In this document: positions 62,178 to 64,000 of the stretch, piece by piece
Layout of the letters: the number at the start of each line of letters is the position of its first letter
Position numbering within the stretch: the stretch's first letter is position 1
DNA from: Hymenopus coronatus
Lineage: Eukaryota > Arthropoda > Insecta > Mantodea > Hymenopodidae
Assembly (NCBI GenBank): GCA_030762935.1
Contig: CM060898.1
Span: forward strand, 96,516,781-96,580,780
DNA length: 64,000 nucleotides
Direction of reading: 5' to 3'
The notes under the pieces: generated by a model
The model's database searches: none
Told to the model about the DNA's origin: nothing
Seen by the model: the letters and a program-made list of their open reading frames with translations, nothing else
Translations under genes and position numbers: made by a program

Positions 62178-64000
62178 TATATATGTGGTCATATATGTTG
62201 AAATAAACACATTTCTAGATAAAATTGCTTTGTTTAGTTGCTTATTTCAATAAAAATTTAATAGTTAAAGAAACATGGCTCATTTAGAAGATACTGTAAC
62301 ATACAGTTACAGTTGAGTGGAAATAGATGATGTAGTGGAACTTGTTATAGAAGATTTGTTACCTAAAAGTATTAAATAAACATGTGTGTTATATATAGTA
62401 CTTGTTATTTTTACGCTTACGTGCTACAAGGCCTCACTTTACGCAATTCAATTTTACGAAGTATTGTGCAAAAATACATTTGTTTATTAAGAAGATTTCA
62501 CTGTTAAAATACTGTTCGTAAATTAAGAAGTTTTTTTTCAATCCCCCCTACAAGTGATGGGTCTCTTGGCTTACGTGACTGACCTGTTATAGACGTCATT
62601 TTTTTTTCCTTCTTTTTTTTTTTAATAAGGATTGTGTTTGTGTGCTAGGTGAAGTAATTTGCTCATCGGATGACAGCGTGAAACTGACTGAAAAAGGGAG
62701 GGGGTTACTTCATGGATCGCAGGGCGTAAGAGGGGAGAAACAGAAGTAGAGGGTCATCAGCAAACTGATGGGAAGAACTCGTTAGCAGTAGATTCCAGAT
62801 TTTTAAGGGTGCTAGACTTGGCGAACGTCCTCCCCATCATGAATTCAAACAAAATTCTTATCAGTTGAACTGCCTTGTCTCCATGACTCAGTTCTTACCT
62901 GTAGTACGACACTAACAATAATACCTATAATACAGTACAAGTTTGGTAAGTGCATCATTGGAGAACGAGGAAGAGTTCAAAAATACGAGACAAAATCGAG
63001 TGGAGATTCTCAATACATTTAACGCATGTGTATTGCATCCTATTTTTGCGACGATAGTGGATAATAAAAGTAATTATTAACAACTGCTGAGCACAGTGGT
63101 TACAATAACACGGTCACCAACATTTAGACATTCCACACTTTTGTATGGATTTTTGCTGAAAAAATTAATGTTATTGTAGTGGTGTTTAGTTAGTATAAAT
63201 TGCCTTCAAATTGGATAAATAATTTGAGAGCTATAATTTATTTCATAAATGTTATTATGTAAATATGTCACACAATTAAAATATACCACGCGTCTCATGA
63301 GTTGAGAAAATTAGTTGTAATTTTTTCCATTGGAGATTTCATCCATAAATAAAAATTGTATGAAAAATATTTTAAAAAAATATGATAATCAAATTATAAT
63401 TTTTTATAAATCTATAAGAAGTTTTAATATTTAAAATTAATATATTCTTAATAAGTTTTTAAAATTAATTTTTGGCATGTATTTTGTCTCATTGAATGTT
63501 ACAGTGTATACCTCTGCACATTTTAGGAAAGTGTCATGGAATTTAAAAAAGTGTGCAAATGTAATTTTAAAAGAAAAGAAAGATTTATAATATGCTAGGA
63601 AAATGTGTAATGTGCGCTGGTAGAGCCCACAACTGAGAAGGGACATGTAAATTATGATCTCTATGGATACCTAAAGGTTTTAACAAACATTTATTACAAA
63701 AAATACATTATTTGACAGTTTGTGGTGAAAAATTCACCCAATTAAGATGGCTGATAAGCTTAATAAAACGTGCAACTTATGGGAAGTCTGTAAACATGGA
63801 GAAAGTAAAGACATGGTTAAGATTTGAATGCTAAATTCAACTTCAAATATTATACTCCATGAGTGCAATAATTCATAAAGTTAGAGGATTTAATACAACT
63901 CATGCACATATGTGCAGTAAAATAAACATACCTTGCATATAAGTTAGGTTACCAGTACTGAATGCAGGAACTTCAACTTTCCGCCATGACAGCATGAACA
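62178..64000. other. No recognised feature
   Basis: AT-rich to the window end, with one more balanced stretch at 62660-62900. No exon, SINE head or HLE block was found. It may belong to the putative intron of the gene starting at 51453 or be intergenic. Confidence 0.45.

Noticed and set aside
619..63646. Many open frames of 60-134 codons on both strands
   Set aside because: They overlap in opposite frames, differ between copies of the same repeat, show no domain or codon bias, and many start or stop inside HLE or SINE copies.
52090..64000. Second exon of the candidate gene
   Set aside because: No AG-bounded stretch with consistent coding bias was found; short frames near 55951, 59159 and 59649 lack support.
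1..64000. Integrated viral genes, bacterial operons or toxin genes
   Set aside because: No recognisable motif of any of these was seen in the translated frames.

Overview
The window is gene-poor, AT-rich eukaryotic DNA, most likely from an arthropod with a repeat-rich genome; insect and arachnid both fit and the sequence does not decide. Reasons: no dense coding, many short interspersed repeats with tRNA-like heads, mariner-type transposase remnants, abundant CA/TA microsatellites, and one convincing 5' exon with a GT splice donor and an arthropod-type TCAGT initiator. There is no sign of bacterial gene organisation, a CRISPR array or an intact virus-like gene. All boundaries and repeat families below were aligned by eye.

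The dominant component, by eye about a third of the window, is one non-coding repeat of roughly 0.82-0.9 kb, called here HLE (Helitron-like element, provisional). Its sense strand starts near TCTGATGTGTTCC, carries ACTTTCTCTAC about 20 bases in, contains a CA/TG microsatellite near its 3' end, and ends in a hairpin followed by GTAGAGAAAGT. Copies lie on both strands and are often nested, with one copy inserted inside a T-run of another. Three nests (8714-10055, 53019-54777, 54791-55852) give the outer limits of the element. The layout resembles Helentron-type / INE-1-like non-autonomous elements.

A second layer is at least seven provisional tRNA-derived SINE families (SINE-1 to SINE-7). Several copies have clear 9-13 bp target-site duplications (20409/20682, 22986/23134, 30383/30680, 33183/33393, 46267/46516, and a near-perfect one at 27395). 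A third layer is DNA transposons: a mariner with a broken transposase and TA duplications (41195-42335), a second more deleted mariner (34531-about 35285), a 1295-bp hAT-like element with an 8-bp duplication inserted into a SINE (4774-6068), a possible second hAT-like element (39586-40611), fold-back elements (24323-24572, 30847-31337), and two further repeat families (X near 6.7/24.8 kb, Y near 11.0/16.2 kb). A non-LTR reverse transcriptase remnant at 36089-36330 adjoins a four-fold 77-79 bp tandem repeat made from its own coding sequence.

The only candidate host gene is on the + strand at 51.3-51.55 kb: a GC-richer, apparently single-copy region with a possible initiator, a four-codon upstream ORF, and a 94-base coding exon encoding a signal peptide, followed by a splice donor. 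No second exon was recognised before the window ends, so the right 12.5 kb may be its first intron. Stretches with nothing recognisable are listed explicitly; they may hold old repeats or regulatory DNA that cannot be identified by reading.
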